Below are positions 34,771 to 43,907 of a stretch of DNA of 64,000 bases, piece by piece. The notes beneath the pieces were generated by a model. That model made no database searches. It had not been told where the DNA came from and saw nothing but the letters and a program-made list of their open reading frames with translations. The position numbers and the translations under genes are program-made. Each line of letters opens with the position of its first letter. Positions within the stretch are counted from its first letter, which is position 1. Where the stretch lies: the NCBI RefSeq assembly GCF_005222845.1, contig NZ_STFZ01000036.1:179308-243307 (forward strand), given 5' to 3'. This DNA is from Rhizobium sp. FY34. Its GTDB lineage: Bacteria; Pseudomonadota; Alphaproteobacteria; Rhizobiales; Rhizobiaceae.

Positions 34771-37700
34771 CTATTCGGCGGCAGCAGCCGTCGCCGGTGT
34801 GACGTGCCCGACCGAATGCGAATTGGCCGGGGGCTGTTTGTCGCCGCGCCAAAACAGCCGCGACAGAGCCCGTCCCATCCGATCCATCTCGACGAAGATG
34901 ACCGGCGTGATGAACAGGGTGAGCAGTTGCGAGACGAGAAGCCCGCCGACAACCGCAATGCCGAGCGGTTGGCGCAGTTCCGAACTTGCACCGGAGCCAA
35001 GCGCAATCGGCAGTGCGCCGAGCAGGGCGCAGAAAGTGGTCATCATGATCGGCCGGAACCGTCGCACACTGGCCTCGTGAATGGCGACAACGGCACTTTG
35101 GCCCTTGTCGCGTATCAGCTCCACCGCGACATCGATCATCATGATGGCGTTCTTCTTGACGATGCCGATGAGCATCAGCAGGCCGATCAGCGCAATCACC
35201 GAGAGGTCGAAATTCATCACCTTCAGTGCCACCAGGGCACCGAAGGCCGCCGCCGGCAGGCCCGACAGTATGGTGAGCGGATGGATGAAGCTTTCATAGA
35301 GCACGCCGAGCACGACATAGATCGTCACCACGGCTGCAAGAATGAGCAGGCCGGTATTGCCCTGCGAATCCTTGAAGATGGCTGCTGTTCCGCCATAGGA
35401 GGTGAAGACATCCGATGGCATGGAGAGGTTCTGCTTGATGGCATCGATGCGCGCTGTCGCGGTGCTGAGCGACACGCCATCCGGCAGGTTGAAAGATACC
35501 GTCGTAGAGACCAGCTGGCCCGTCTGGTTGATGGTGACGGGGGCCGCCTTGCGGGTGACGCTGGCAAAGTTCGAGAGAGGCACCAGCGTGCCTGTCTTTG
35601 ACGACAGGACATTGATATCGCGCAGGAACTCATCGCTCCATGGCTTGTCCTTGTCGAATTCGACAATCACGTCATAGCTGTCGCCGGTCGACTGGATCTG
35701 GGCGGCCGTATAGCCGCCGAATGCCATTTCGAGTGTCTTGCGCAACTGGTCATTGGTGATGCCGAAGGCTGCGGCCTTGTTGGAATCAATGGCGATATCG
35801 GCGGCAATGGCACCGTTCTGCGCATCGGACGTGACATCGGTAAACGTGCGGTCGCGGCGCAGTTCGGCCTGGATCCTGTTGGCCCATTCATTGGTGGTGT
35901 CGGCATTCAACGCCTGGATGACCAGCTGGTATTGGCTGGCGGTGCTTCTCCCGCCAAAGCGAAGGCTCTGCTGCGGATTGATATAGGTCTTGATGCCGGC
36001 AATGCTGGCGGTCTGTTTGCGCAGATTGGCAATCGTATCGGCAAGCGGCGCACGCTCTTCCTTCGGCTTCAGCTCGACGAACATGGTGCCGTTGTTGAGC
36101 GGGCTTCTGGCGCTGCCACCAACAATGGAGGTGACGTGTTCGACGGCCGGATCTGTTTTTATGATCGCGGCCACCTGGGCCTGCAGATCGCGCATGGCGG
36201 TGTAGGAAATATCCTCGCGAGCCCGTGTCGAAATCGACAGGCGCCCGGTATCCTCCTGCGGAAAGAAGCTGGAGGGCAGAGTGGCAAACAGATAGCCGGA
36301 CGCTGCGACCGAGCCGACAAAGGCGGCAAGCACGATGGCACGGTGCTTCAGGCACCAGGCAACCGAGCGGTCATAACCGGTCAGCGTGCGCGAAAAGCCC
36401 GCCTCGAACCAGCGGATGATCATCGGCGGGCGGCCGCTATGGGCCGACAGCCGCGCGCCGAGCATCGGCGTGACCGTCAGCGAGACAAGCGCAGACGCCA
36501 TGATGGCAAGCGTTACCACCATGCCGAACTCGTTGAACAGGCGACCGACGACGCCACCCATGAGCAGGATGGGAATGAACACCGCCACCAGCGAGATCGA
36601 CATGGACAGGATGGTGTAGCTGACTTCCGAAGCGCCCTGCAGGGCCGCCTCGCGCATTGGCAGGCCTTCCTCATGCAGGCGCAGGATGTTTTCCAGCATG
36701 ACGATGGCATCGTCCACCACAAGGCCGACCGAGAGCGTCAGCCCGAGAAGCGATATGTTGTCAATGCTGTAGCCGAGCATGGACATGGCGCCGAATGTGG
36801 CAATCAGCGATAGCGGCACGGCAAGGCCGGGGATGATGGTGGCCATCAGGTGGCCCGTGAAGAGATAGATCACCAGAACGACGAGCGCGATCGTCAGGAA
36901 CAGGGTGAATTGCACGTCGGCAATGGCATCCTTGATGGCGGTGGAGGCATCGTTCATCACATGCACGTTGACCGAGGGCGGCAATTGCTGCGCCAAAGCG
37001 GGAAGCTTGGCGCGGATCTCGTTCACCACATCGACGGTATTGGCGTCCGGCTGGCGCTGTACGGCGAGGATGATGGCCTGTTTGCCGTCATACCAGCTGC
37101 CTGCATCGAGGTTATCGACGCTATCCTTCACTTCTGCCACGTCACCCAGATGAATGGGTGCACCGTTCTTGGTGGCAATCACCAGCGAGCGAAATTCTTC
37201 GGCATTGGTGCGCTGTGTATTGGCATTGATGGTGAGCCGCTGGCTGCCATTCTGCAGCGAGCCGACCGGTATCTGGTTGTTGGCGCCGGCAATGGCCGAG
37301 GTGACGGTATCGACGCCGATGCTGCGCGCCTGCAATTGGCTCGGATCCAGCTCGACGCGCACCGCATAGGTCTGCGAGCCATAGATGCTGACCTCCGCCA
37401 CACCCGACAGAGTCGACAAAAGCGGGGAGATGACGTTTTCGGCGATCTCGTCGACCTTGGAGCGAGGCAGTTCGTCGGAATTGACGGCCAGCAGCAGAAT
37501 GGGGGCATCCGCCGGATTGGTTTTGCGGTAGCTGGGCGGCGTCGTCATATTGCTCGGCAATTGGCGCGTCGCATGCGATATGGCGGCCTGAACATCGGCG
37601 GCGGCGGCATCGATATTGCGGTTGAGATCGAACTGCAGCACGATCGAGGTATTGCCGAGCGAATTGGTGGACGAGATTTCGGCGAGGCCTGGAATGGTTT

Positions 37701-37911
37701 CAAACTGCTTGATCAGCGGTGTGGCAACCGAGGTCGCCATGCTTTCCGGCGAGGCGCCGGACAATGCTGCCGATACATTGATAGTGGGGAAATCCACCTT
37801 GGGAAGGGCGGCGACCGGCAGCATGCGATAGCCGGCAAGGCCAGCGAGCACGAGGCCTATGGCCAGAAGCGTCGTCGCCACGGGCCGATTGATGCAAAAG
37901 GCTGGGATCAT
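34771..37911 (-). CDS. RND efflux permease (AcrB/MdtB type)
   Basis: This 1046-residue inner-membrane transporter has a normal N-terminus (FCINRPVATTLLAIGLVLAG), twelve predicted helices in two halves and large periplasmic loops after helices 1 and 7. The proton-relay motif GLVVDDAIVMLEN is present near residue 405. It exports toxic compounds together with the adaptor encoded just upstream, which overlaps it by four bases (ATGA). No outer-membrane channel gene lies in the window. It resembles MdtB/MuxB rather than AcrB in the permease core; the substrate is unknown. Confidence 0.88.
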   Translation of the reverse strand: MIPAFCINRPVATTLLAIGLVLAGLAGYRMLPVAALPKVDFPTINVSAALSGASPESMATSVATPLIKQFETIPGLAEISSTNSLGNTSIVLQFDLNRNIDAAAADVQAAISHATRQLPSNMTTPPSYRKTNPADAPILLLAVNSDELPRSKVDEIAENVISPLLSTLSGVAEVSIYGSQTYAVRVELDPSQLQARSIGVDTVTSAIAGANNQIPVGSLQNGSQRLTINANTQRTNAEEFRSLVIATKNGAPIHLGDVAEVKDSVDNLDAGSWYDGKQAIILAVQRQPDANTVDVVNEIRAKLPALAQQLPPSVNVHVMNDASTAIKDAIADVQFTLFLTIALVVLVIYLFTGHLMATIIPGLAVPLSLIATFGAMSMLGYSIDNISLLGLTLSVGLVVDDAIVMLENILRLHEEGLPMREAALQGASEVSYTILSMSISLVAVFIPILLMGGVVGRLFNEFGMVVTLAIMASALVSLTVTPMLGARLSAHSGRPPMIIRWFEAGFSRTLTGYDRSVAWCLKHRAIVLAAFVGSVAASGYLFATLPSSFFPQEDTGRLSISTRAREDISYTAMRDLQAQVAAIIKTDPAVEHVTSIVGGSARSPLNNGTMFVELKPKEERAPLADTIANLRKQTASIAGIKTYINPQQSLRFGGRSTASQYQLVIQALNADTTNEWANRIQAELRRDRTFTDVTSDAQNGAIAADIAIDSNKAAAFGITNDQLRKTLEMAFGGYTAAQIQSTGDSYDVIVEFDKDKPWSDEFLRDINVLSSKTGTLVPLSNFASVTRKAAPVTINQTGQLVSTTVSFNLPDGVSLSTATARIDAIKQNLSMPSDVFTSYGGTAAIFKDSQGNTGLLILAAVVTIYVVLGVLYESFIHPLTILSGLPAAAFGALVALKVMNFDLSVIALIGLLMLIGIVKKNAIMMIDVAVELIRDKGQSAVVAIHEASVRRFRPIMMTTFCALLGALPIALGSGASSELRQPLGIAVVGGLLVSQLLTLFITPVIFVEMDRMGRALSRLFWRGDKQPPANSHSVGHVTPATAAAAE

Positions 37912-39266
37912 GGCTTGGTGCCTCCCGTGACGGCGCTGGCATCGGCAACCGGCAGTGGCTGTTCTCCCGGTTTGCCGGCGATCTGTTCGACGACGGTCTG
38001 GCCATCCACCAGCTGCAACTGGCCCTCTACCACCACATGGTCACCTGCGGAGAGACCCTCGGCAATGGCCGTCTCGTCGCCATTGGCACGCAGGACCTTG
38101 ACCTTGGCGGCATGCACCTTGGCGCCTTCGCCCACGGTGTAGACAATATTGCCATCGGCACCGGGCCGCACGGCAACGGTCGGCACGATGATCGATTGTT
38201 CATTGGATGCGAAACGCACCGTCACATTGACGTTCTCGCCCGGCCAGAGCGTGCCCTTATCATTGTTGAACTGCGCCTTGACCAGCACGGTGCCCGAGGC
38301 TTCGTCCACCGCATTGTCGAAGAAGGTCAGTTTGCCCCGGTCTTTCACGCCGCCGGTGGCTGCCGGATCCGTATCGACGGGTGCGCCATCGACAATGCCG
38401 ACATGCAATTGCGGCAGGTAGCGCTGTGGCAGGCGAAAGCCGACCAGAATGGGATCATATTGGGTGATGGTAACGATGCTGGCGCCGGCGCTGACAAAGG
38501 TGCCTTCGCTGACCGTTATATCGCCGAGCCGCCCGTCAAAGGGTGCGCGGATTTCCATGTGTTCGAGCGCCACGACATCTGCGGCAAGCGTCGCCTTGTC
38601 GGCATCGATCTTTGCGGCGGCCGAATCGCGTGCGGCTTTCGCCTGCTCGAAGCCCTGCTGGGACTGGGCGTTCTGCTTCAGCAGGTTTTCGGCGCGGGCC
38701 AGAGCCGCCTCGGCTTCCGCAAGGCCTGCCGCATCGCTGGCGATATTCGCCTTGTCCTTGGCAACGGCTGCCATGGCTGTGCGATCATCCAGCTTGGCGA
38801 TCAGATCACCGGCCTTCACTTCCTGTCCATCGCGGGCGGCAACGGAAACCACCAGGCCCTGTTGCAGGGCGGCAATTGTGGTGATGCGGGCAGCCTCCGC
38901 CCAGCCGGTGGCGGTCACGTCGAGCGGCAGGGTGCCGAGCCGTGCCGGCACGGTCTTGACCACGGATGGCCCGCCATTGCGGCGCCCGCCCTGGCCCTGG
39001 CCCTGGCCTTGGCCTTGGCCTTGGTTGCCTTGCCCCTGACCCTTGCCGTCGGCATGCTGGCCCGGTGTACGCGTCTCGCCCGTGGAGGCGGAGCGGTGCT
39101 GGGCGGGATCTGCCGCATCCTTGGCCGGCATATCGATGATGCCCGTTGCAGCAAGTAACGGCTGGATTGCAGGGAGTTGCAAGGCAGGGGGGAGTAAATC
39201 CCGGTAGTACACGGCGCCGGCACCAGCAATGATGGTGATGCCGAGGAAGGACCAGAGCTTTTTCAT
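37908..39266 (-). CDS. RND periplasmic adaptor (membrane fusion protein)
   Basis: This 452-residue protein begins MKKLWSFLGITIIAGAGAVY, an N-terminal anchor, followed by an unusual Gly/Gln-rich linker (repeated GQGQ) of about 25 residues. The lipoyl domain (GLVVSAARDGQEVKAGDLIAK), an alpha-hairpin of coiled-coil type (AEAEAALARAENLLKQNAQS) and a beta-barrel domain follow. It links the RND pump to an outer-membrane channel. The ATG at 39266 is chosen; an ATG-like start 39 bases earlier is less typical. Confidence 0.85.
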   Translation of the reverse strand: MKKLWSFLGITIIAGAGAVYYRDLLPPALQLPAIQPLLAATGIIDMPAKDAADPAQHRSASTGETRTPGQHADGKGQGQGNQGQGQGQGQGQGGRRNGGPSVVKTVPARLGTLPLDVTATGWAEAARITTIAALQQGLVVSVAARDGQEVKAGDLIAKLDDRTAMAAVAKDKANIASDAAGLAEAEAALARAENLLKQNAQSQQGFEQAKAARDSAAAKIDADKATLAADVVALEHMEIRAPFDGRLGDITVSEGTFVSAGASIVTITQYDPILVGFRLPQRYLPQLHVGIVDGAPVDTDPAATGGVKDRGKLTFFDNAVDEASGTVLVKAQFNNDKGTLWPGENVNVTVRFASNEQSIIVPTVAVRPGADGNIVYTVGEGAKVHAAKVKVLRANGDETAIAEGLSAGDHVVVEGQLQLVDGQTVVEQIAGKPGEQPLPVADASAVTGGTKP

Positions 39267-39425
39267 GAGTGTGCCTGACAGCGTCGAGTGCGGAACCTCC
39301 GCCATGATGCTGCAGTGCGAAATGGCGGCAGACCGAGAAAACGCCTCACGCGGTCAAAAAGCACCTTAAACTTCGGTAATGTCCGCCAAATAGAGTTCGA
39401 TCGCGAAAAGTTGAGAGTGTTTCGC

Positions 39426-39629
39426 CTATCGACGGTATCGGCGCAATGCCAGCAACAGGCCGGCGCCGACGGCAGCCAGAAGCGCACCATAGGCAATCCA
39501 CGGCGTCTGGTTGATCATGAAGCTGGAGGCTGGATAGGGGAAATAGCCTGTTCCCTGGCCGATCCAGATCAAGCCGACGAGGATGAAGAGGCAGGCAAGC
39601 ACTGTGACGGCAGTACGGATCAATCGCAT
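39426..39629 (-). CDS. Small two-helix membrane protein
   Basis: This 67-residue protein has two hydrophobic segments (VTVLACLFILVGLIWIGQG and IAYGALLAAVGAGLLLAL) and a basic end (RRYRR). The ATG at 39629 has GAGGAG about ten bases upstream. Its position between the pump and the dehydrogenase gives no hint of a role. Similar tiny proteins of unknown function are common in rhizobia. Confidence 0.6.
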   Translation of the reverse strand: MRLIRTAVTVLACLFILVGLIWIGQGTGYFPYPASSFMINQTPWIAYGALLAAVGAGLLLALRRYRR

Positions 39630-39721
39630 GTTAGTCAGCTCCTCATATGAAAGCCGGCCGGTTTTTGAACCGACCAGCCAGATGCAAATCCATGCCATTG
39701 CTTGATGGCCGCAGGCGCTTG

Positions 39722-40510
39722 TCAGAGCGACTTTGCCGCCCCGCCATCGACGCGGATCATGCTGCCCGTCACATAGGCCGCAGGGCCAGAGCAGAGGAAG
39801 GCGCCGACTGCTGCAAATTCCTCGACGGTTCCAAGACGTCCAGCCGGGATCGACTGGATGGAGGCGGTGCGCACCTCGTCCAGCGAGCGCCCGGTGCGCT
39901 TGGCATTGGCGCCGTCCAACTCGTCGATGCGATCGGTATGAATGCGGCCGGGCAGCAGAAGGTTGGCGGTAATGCCGTGGCCCGCCACTTCTGTTGCCAG
40001 CGTCTTATTCCAGCCAACCAGCGCGCCGCGAAGCGTGTTCGACAAAGCAAGGTTCGGGATGGGCTCGAAGACGCCGGAAGAGGCAACCGTCAGGATGCGG
40101 CCAAAGCCCTGTTCCTTCATCGCCGGCAGGAAGGCGTTGGTGACGGAAATGACGCTCATCACCATGCTCTGAAAGAAGCTCTCGAGCTTGGCTGTGGTCA
40201 TTTCCTCGGCCGTGCCGGGCGTCGGGCCGCCTGTGTTGTTGACAAGGATATCAACGCCACCCAGCTTTTCCGCTACAGCCTTGGTCAGGTGATCCACCGC
40301 ATCCGGTTCTGCCAGATCCGACCAGACCCAGTCGGCCTTGCCCTTGCCGAGCGCATTGATCACCTTGCAGTTTTCGGCCAGCCGCTCACCGCTTCGTCCG
40401 CATAAAAGCACATTGGCACCTTCGCGTGCCAGGGCCGTTGCGATGCCGAGGCCAAGGCCACGGGAGGAGGCGAGCACGAGTGCGCGCTTGCCGGAAATGC
40501 CGAAATCCAT
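39722..40510 (-). CDS. Short-chain dehydrogenase/reductase (BKR-like)
   Basis: This 262-residue protein has a Rossmann fold: ASSRGLGLGIATALA for NAD(P) binding, VDILVNNTGGPTPG and a C-terminal GAFLCSGPAAYVTGSMIRVDGG. The usual active-site Tyr-x-x-x-Lys is replaced by a sequence without Tyr (NLALSNTLRGALVGWNKTLA), as in a known non-canonical subgroup. It probably reduces or oxidises a small carbonyl substrate, or has lost classical catalysis. The ATG at 40510 gives the usual start MDFGISGKRALVLAS. Confidence 0.8.
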   Translation of the reverse strand: MDFGISGKRALVLASSRGLGLGIATALAREGANVLLCGRSGERLAENCKVINALGKGKADWVWSDLAEPDAVDHLTKAVAEKLGGVDILVNNTGGPTPGTAEEMTTAKLESFFQSMVMSVISVTNAFLPAMKEQGFGRILTVASSGVFEPIPNLALSNTLRGALVGWNKTLATEVAGHGITANLLLPGRIHTDRIDELDGANAKRTGRSLDEVRTASIQSIPAGRLGTVEEFAAVGAFLCSGPAAYVTGSMIRVDGGAAKSL

Positions 40511-40615
40511 GGGGTCGATCCTTCTCGTATGCGTTTGCTGCGCCAAGCCTATAGCGTCGGAGGCAGGGTTTCAACGCGGGCAGGGCGCCAGCCGTGTCTC
40601 AGCTTTTCGCCAGGC

Positions 40616-40894
40616 TCAGTGCTTGGCGGCACTTTCGTCCACGTCGTCTTCGTCGTCTTCCGCGAAGGAGTGGATACCGTCGCGCTCGACGGTGGCCAGA
40701 AACTCTTCCCAGGCATCGCGATCGGTGCCGAAGGGTTCGTCCCAGGAGGTAACATAATCGTCCTGGCTCACCACTTCGAGCTGCCAGTCATTCTGCGTGC
40801 CGGCCGGGCGGAATATATCCACCAGAACCGTGACGCCATCGTCTTCGAACTCGCCGGAGAATTCCGAATGTTCAAGCTTGGGTTCTTTCGGCAT
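40616..40894 (-). CDS. Acidic conserved hypothetical protein, 92 residues
   Basis: The protein reads MPKEPKLEHSEFSGEFEDDG and has a very acidic C-terminus (AEDDEDDVDESAAKH). It includes VTVLVDIFRPAGTQNDWQLE, the only hydrophobic stretch. No function can be deduced, but the composition and length are typical of small conserved rhizobial proteins. The longer frame upstream is rejected because it runs into a noncoding region. Confidence 0.55.
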   Translation of the reverse strand: MPKEPKLEHSEFSGEFEDDGVTVLVDIFRPAGTQNDWQLEVVSQDDYVTSWDEPFGTDRDAWEEFLATVERDGIHSFAEDDEDDVDESAAKH

Positions 40895-41256
40895 TGCTTG
40901 GTCCTTGCGTTCCGGTTTTGGCTGACAAGAAGCCGAGGTTCGGCGTAGATTTGCAAGAGCGATTGAGAGTTTCCACATCTATCGGGCAAGGCGCACTCCA
41001 TCTTTTCCTGATCCGGGGCGTTTCCTCGTCGCGGAGGCGACAATGATCGGCTTGGCCGGACGCAATCACGCGCCTGATTGAGGCTGGCTTCCAGAGATAT
41101 TATTGACGTGTACGTAAGCGTAATATAATCTTTTCGGTGGAATGAGGAGGAGCCTGCCCAACCGGACCATTCACTGTCGCATGCCGGCTCGACAAGCGGT
41201 GCGCGTTTTGACAAGGAGAATGAGGATATGGGGTGTGGCTTAAGCGGAGCAGAGAC
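40895..41256. other. Intergenic region before etfQO
   Basis: No credible gene is seen in these 360 bases. The only clear features are a promoter-like block at 41103-41129 and a G-rich patch (GGAATGAGGAGGAGCC) soon after it, which lies too far from the etfQO start to be its ribosome site. The etfQO leader would thus be about 120 bases long. Confidence 0.5.
41103..41129 (+). promoter_or_regulatory. Promoter-operator block upstream of etfQO
   Basis: The block runs from TTGACG (-35-like) to TATAAT (-10-like) and contains ACGTAAGCGTAA between them. It matches the reverse complement of 54873-54899, ahead of the DUF2147 gene, at 21 of 27 positions. ACGT-rich motifs of this kind are used by MerR-type LiuR regulators of fatty-acid and branched-chain amino-acid catabolism, which commonly include ETF genes; that assignment is inferred. 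Confidence 0.5.
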
Positions 41257-42915
41257 ATGAGCGATATGGAGCTTCCCGAGCGCGAAAGCATGGAGTTCGA
41301 CGTGGTGATCGTCGGGGCGGGGCCTGCGGGTCTTTCGGCCGCGATCCGTCTGAAACAGGTCAATCCAGAGCTTTCCGTCGTCGTCCTCGAAAAGGGGGCA
41401 GAGGTTGGCGCGCATATCCTGTCCGGCGCCGTGGTCGATCCGATCGGCATCGACAGGCTGCTTCCGGATTGGCGCGATGAGACGGGGCATCCTTTCCAGA
41501 CGCCAGTGACCGATGACCAGTTCTTGTTTCTGGGGCCTGCCGGCTCCGTGCGGCTGCCGAATGCCCTAATGCCGCCGCTGATGAACAATCACGGAAATTA
41601 CATCGTTTCGCTGGGTCTCGTCTGTCGCTGGTTGGCCGAGAAGGCCGAAGCGCTGGGCGTCGATATCTATCCGGGCTTTGCCGCGACCGACGTGCTCTAC
41701 AATGGTGACGGTGCCGTAATCGGCGTTGCGACCGGCGACATGGGCATCGAGAAGAATGGTGAGCCCGGCCCCAATTACACGCGCGGCATGGCGCTTCTGG
41801 GCAAATATGTGCTGATCGGCGAGGGCGTGCGCGGTTCGCTTGCCAAGCAGCTCATCGCGAAATTCAAGCTGGATGAGGGCCGCGAGCCGCAGAAATACGG
41901 TATTGGCTTCAAGGAACTGTGGGAGGTGAAGCCTGAGCGGCACAAGGCCGGTCTCGTGCAGCACTCCTTCGGCTGGCCGCTCGGCATGAAGACCGGTGGC
42001 GGCTCCTTCCTCTATCACCTGAACGACAATCTGGTGGCTGTCGGTTTCGTCGTCCACCTGAACTACAAGAACCCCTATCTCTCGCCATTCGAGGAGTTCC
42101 AACGGTTCAAGACACATCCGGCCATCGCCGCCACGTTCGAAGGGGCCAGGCGCCTTTCCTATGGCGCGCGTGCGATCACCGAAGGCGGCTACCAGTCGGT
42201 GCCGAAGCTCTCCTTCCCCGGCGGCGCGCTGATCGGCTGTTCCGCCGGTTTCGTCAATGTGCCGCGCATCAAGGGCAGCCATAACGCGGTTCTGTCCGGC
42301 ATGCTGGCGGCGGAAAAGATTGCAGAGGCGATTGCTGCCGGTCGCGCCAATGACGAGCCTGTGGCCATCGAGGCCGAATGGCGCGCCGGCGATATCGGCC
42401 GCGATCTGAAGCGGGTGCGCAACGTCAAGCCGCTGTGGTCAAAGTTCGGGACGGCGATCGGCGTGGCGCTGGGTGGCATCGATATGTGGATCAACCAGAT
42501 ATTCGGCACCTCGCCCTTCACACTGAAGCACGGCAAGACGGATGCGGCCTCGCTGGAACCGGCGGCCAACCACACGAAGATCGACTATCCGCGGCCCGAC
42601 GGCGTGCTGACCTTCGATCGTCTCTCCTCGGTATTCATGTCCAATACCAATCACGAGGAGGACCAGCCGGTTCACCTGAAGGTGAAGGACATGGATCTGC
42701 AGAAGCGTTCGGAACTTGCCATCTTTGCCGGTCCCTCGACGCGCTACTGTCCGGCCGGCGTCTATGAATGGGTCGAGAAGGATGGCGAAGAGGTCTATGT
42801 GATCAACGCGCAGAACTGCGTGCATTGCAAGACCTGCGACATCAAGGACCCGAACCAGAACATCAACTGGGTTCCGCCGCAAGGCGGCGAGGGACCGGTC
42901 TATCCGAGCATGTAA
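41257..42915 (+). CDS. etfQO: Electron transfer flavoprotein-ubiquinone oxidoreductase
   Basis: This 552-residue membrane-associated flavoprotein passes electrons from ETF to ubiquinone. The FAD motif VVIVGAGPAGLSAAIRLKQ is at the N-terminus and the ubiquinone/FAD region follows (GGAYQSVPKLSFPGG-like segment at about 310). A single 4Fe-4S cluster is coordinated by Cys in RYCPAGVYEW and CVHCKTCDI near the C-terminus. The ATG at 41257 (MSDMELPERESMEFDV) is preferred. It would feed electrons from fatty-acid and amino-acid oxidation into respiration. Confidence 0.93.
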   Translation: MSDMELPERESMEFDVVIVGAGPAGLSAAIRLKQVNPELSVVVLEKGAEVGAHILSGAVVDPIGIDRLLPDWRDETGHPFQTPVTDDQFLFLGPAGSVRLPNALMPPLMNNHGNYIVSLGLVCRWLAEKAEALGVDIYPGFAATDVLYNGDGAVIGVATGDMGIEKNGEPGPNYTRGMALLGKYVLIGEGVRGSLAKQLIAKFKLDEGREPQKYGIGFKELWEVKPERHKAGLVQHSFGWPLGMKTGGGSFLYHLNDNLVAVGFVVHLNYKNPYLSPFEEFQRFKTHPAIAATFEGARRLSYGARAITEGGYQSVPKLSFPGGALIGCSAGFVNVPRIKGSHNAVLSGMLAAEKIAEAIAAGRANDEPVAIEAEWRAGDIGRDLKRVRNVKPLWSKFGTAIGVALGGIDMWINQIFGTSPFTLKHGKTDAASLEPAANHTKIDYPRPDGVLTFDRLSSVFMSNTNHEEDQPVHLKVKDMDLQKRSELAIFAGPSTRYCPAGVYEWVEKDGEEVYVINAQNCVHCKTCDIKDPNQNINWVPPQGGEGPVYPSM

Positions 42916-43011
42916 CATGTCCGGCGCAGTGTCATCCTGTTTCGCTTTAGGCTATACTGACAAGGGAAGACATGGAGCCGGGCTTTCGATTGCCGGGCAA
43001 CGGGTGAGCAC

Positions 43012-43782
43012 ATGACGTCAAAAGCGCGCGCGATGAAAGCATGGACCCTGCGACAACTTTGGCTGCGGTGCCGCCGCAGCCGGGGCCGCTTGCTTCTGCC
43101 GGTCGTGGCGGTGGCGGCCGGACTGTTCATTCTCGTTCCCTCCAAGCCATCCAGTGCGGTTGGCAAATGCAAGAGCGAGGCGGCGCAGGGCGTTGACTGG
43201 AGCCAGTGCAAGAAGCGCCTGCTGATGCTGAACGGCAGCGTCTTTGATGGCGCCAATCTGTCTGGCGTGGATTTTGGCATGACGGATCTGAGCGGCAGCA
43301 GCCTGAAATCCGCCAATCTGACCAAAGCCAGCCTGATGCGGGCTTCGCTGGCCCGTTCAGACGCAACGGGCGCCAATTTTGAAAAGACCGAGGGCCATCG
43401 GGCCGATTTCTCCGGCATTCGCGCCGATCGTGCGATTTTCCTGTCAGCCGAAATCCAGAGGGCCAATTTTACTGGCGCGCAATTGCATGGCGTCGATTTC
43501 ACCAAGGCCGAACTGGGGCGGGCGATCTTCTATAAGGCAGAGATCGGCGATACGCGGTTCTCGATGACGAACCTATCGCGTGCGACCTTCCACAATGCCA
43601 CGTTCGACGGCCCGGTCGATTTCGACAATGCCTTCATGTTTTTGACCCGCATCGAGGGGCTGGACCTGACCAAGGCTACTGGTTTGAAGCAGGATCAGGT
43701 GGCGCTGGCCTGTGGCGATCAGCACACGAAGCTTCCGCAGGGGCTGTCTGTGCCCGACAGCTGGCCATGCGATGATGATTAG
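43012..43782 (+). CDS. Secreted pentapeptide-repeat protein
   Basis: This 256-residue protein has an N-terminal hydrophobic segment (LLLPVVAVAAGLFILV) after a basic region, indicating export or anchoring. From about residue 75 a run of pentapeptide repeats follows (FDGANLSGVDFGMTDLSGSS, LKSANLTKASLMRASLARSD), forming a right-handed beta-helix. Two Cys pairs in the mature part may be bridged. No partner or role is indicated by the neighbours. Confidence 0.75.
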   Translation: MTSKARAMKAWTLRQLWLRCRRSRGRLLLPVVAVAAGLFILVPSKPSSAVGKCKSEAAQGVDWSQCKKRLLMLNGSVFDGANLSGVDFGMTDLSGSSLKSANLTKASLMRASLARSDATGANFEKTEGHRADFSGIRADRAIFLSAEIQRANFTGAQLHGVDFTKAELGRAIFYKAEIGDTRFSMTNLSRATFHNATFDGPVDFDNAFMFLTRIEGLDLTKATGLKQDQVALACGDQHTKLPQGLSVPDSWPCDDD

Positions 43783-43835
43783 GAACCTGCGTTGCCGATA
43801 AATCTGTCGCGCAGCAGATAGACTTCAAGGTTGTA

Positions 43836-43851
43836 TTAGTTATTCGTTAAC
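43836..43851 (+). promoter_or_regulatory. Near-consensus CtrA-type site before the L,D-transpeptidase
   Basis: TTAG, seven bases, then TTAAC gives the CtrA pattern with one mismatch in the first half. It is 57 bases upstream of the transpeptidase ATG. Such sites are frequent in rhizobial cell-envelope genes, but one mismatch makes this weaker than the site at 27603. Confidence 0.35.
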
Positions 43852-43907
43852 CATAATGTCCGTAAGTTGCCGTCAATCCAAGAATTGACCGCAATAAGGA
43901 CACAATC

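Noticed and set aside
38985..39045. GGCCTTG/GGCCCTG tandem repeat as a CRISPR-like or regulatory repeat
   Set aside because: It is the DNA of the Gly/Gln-rich linker of the membrane fusion protein, with no spacers.
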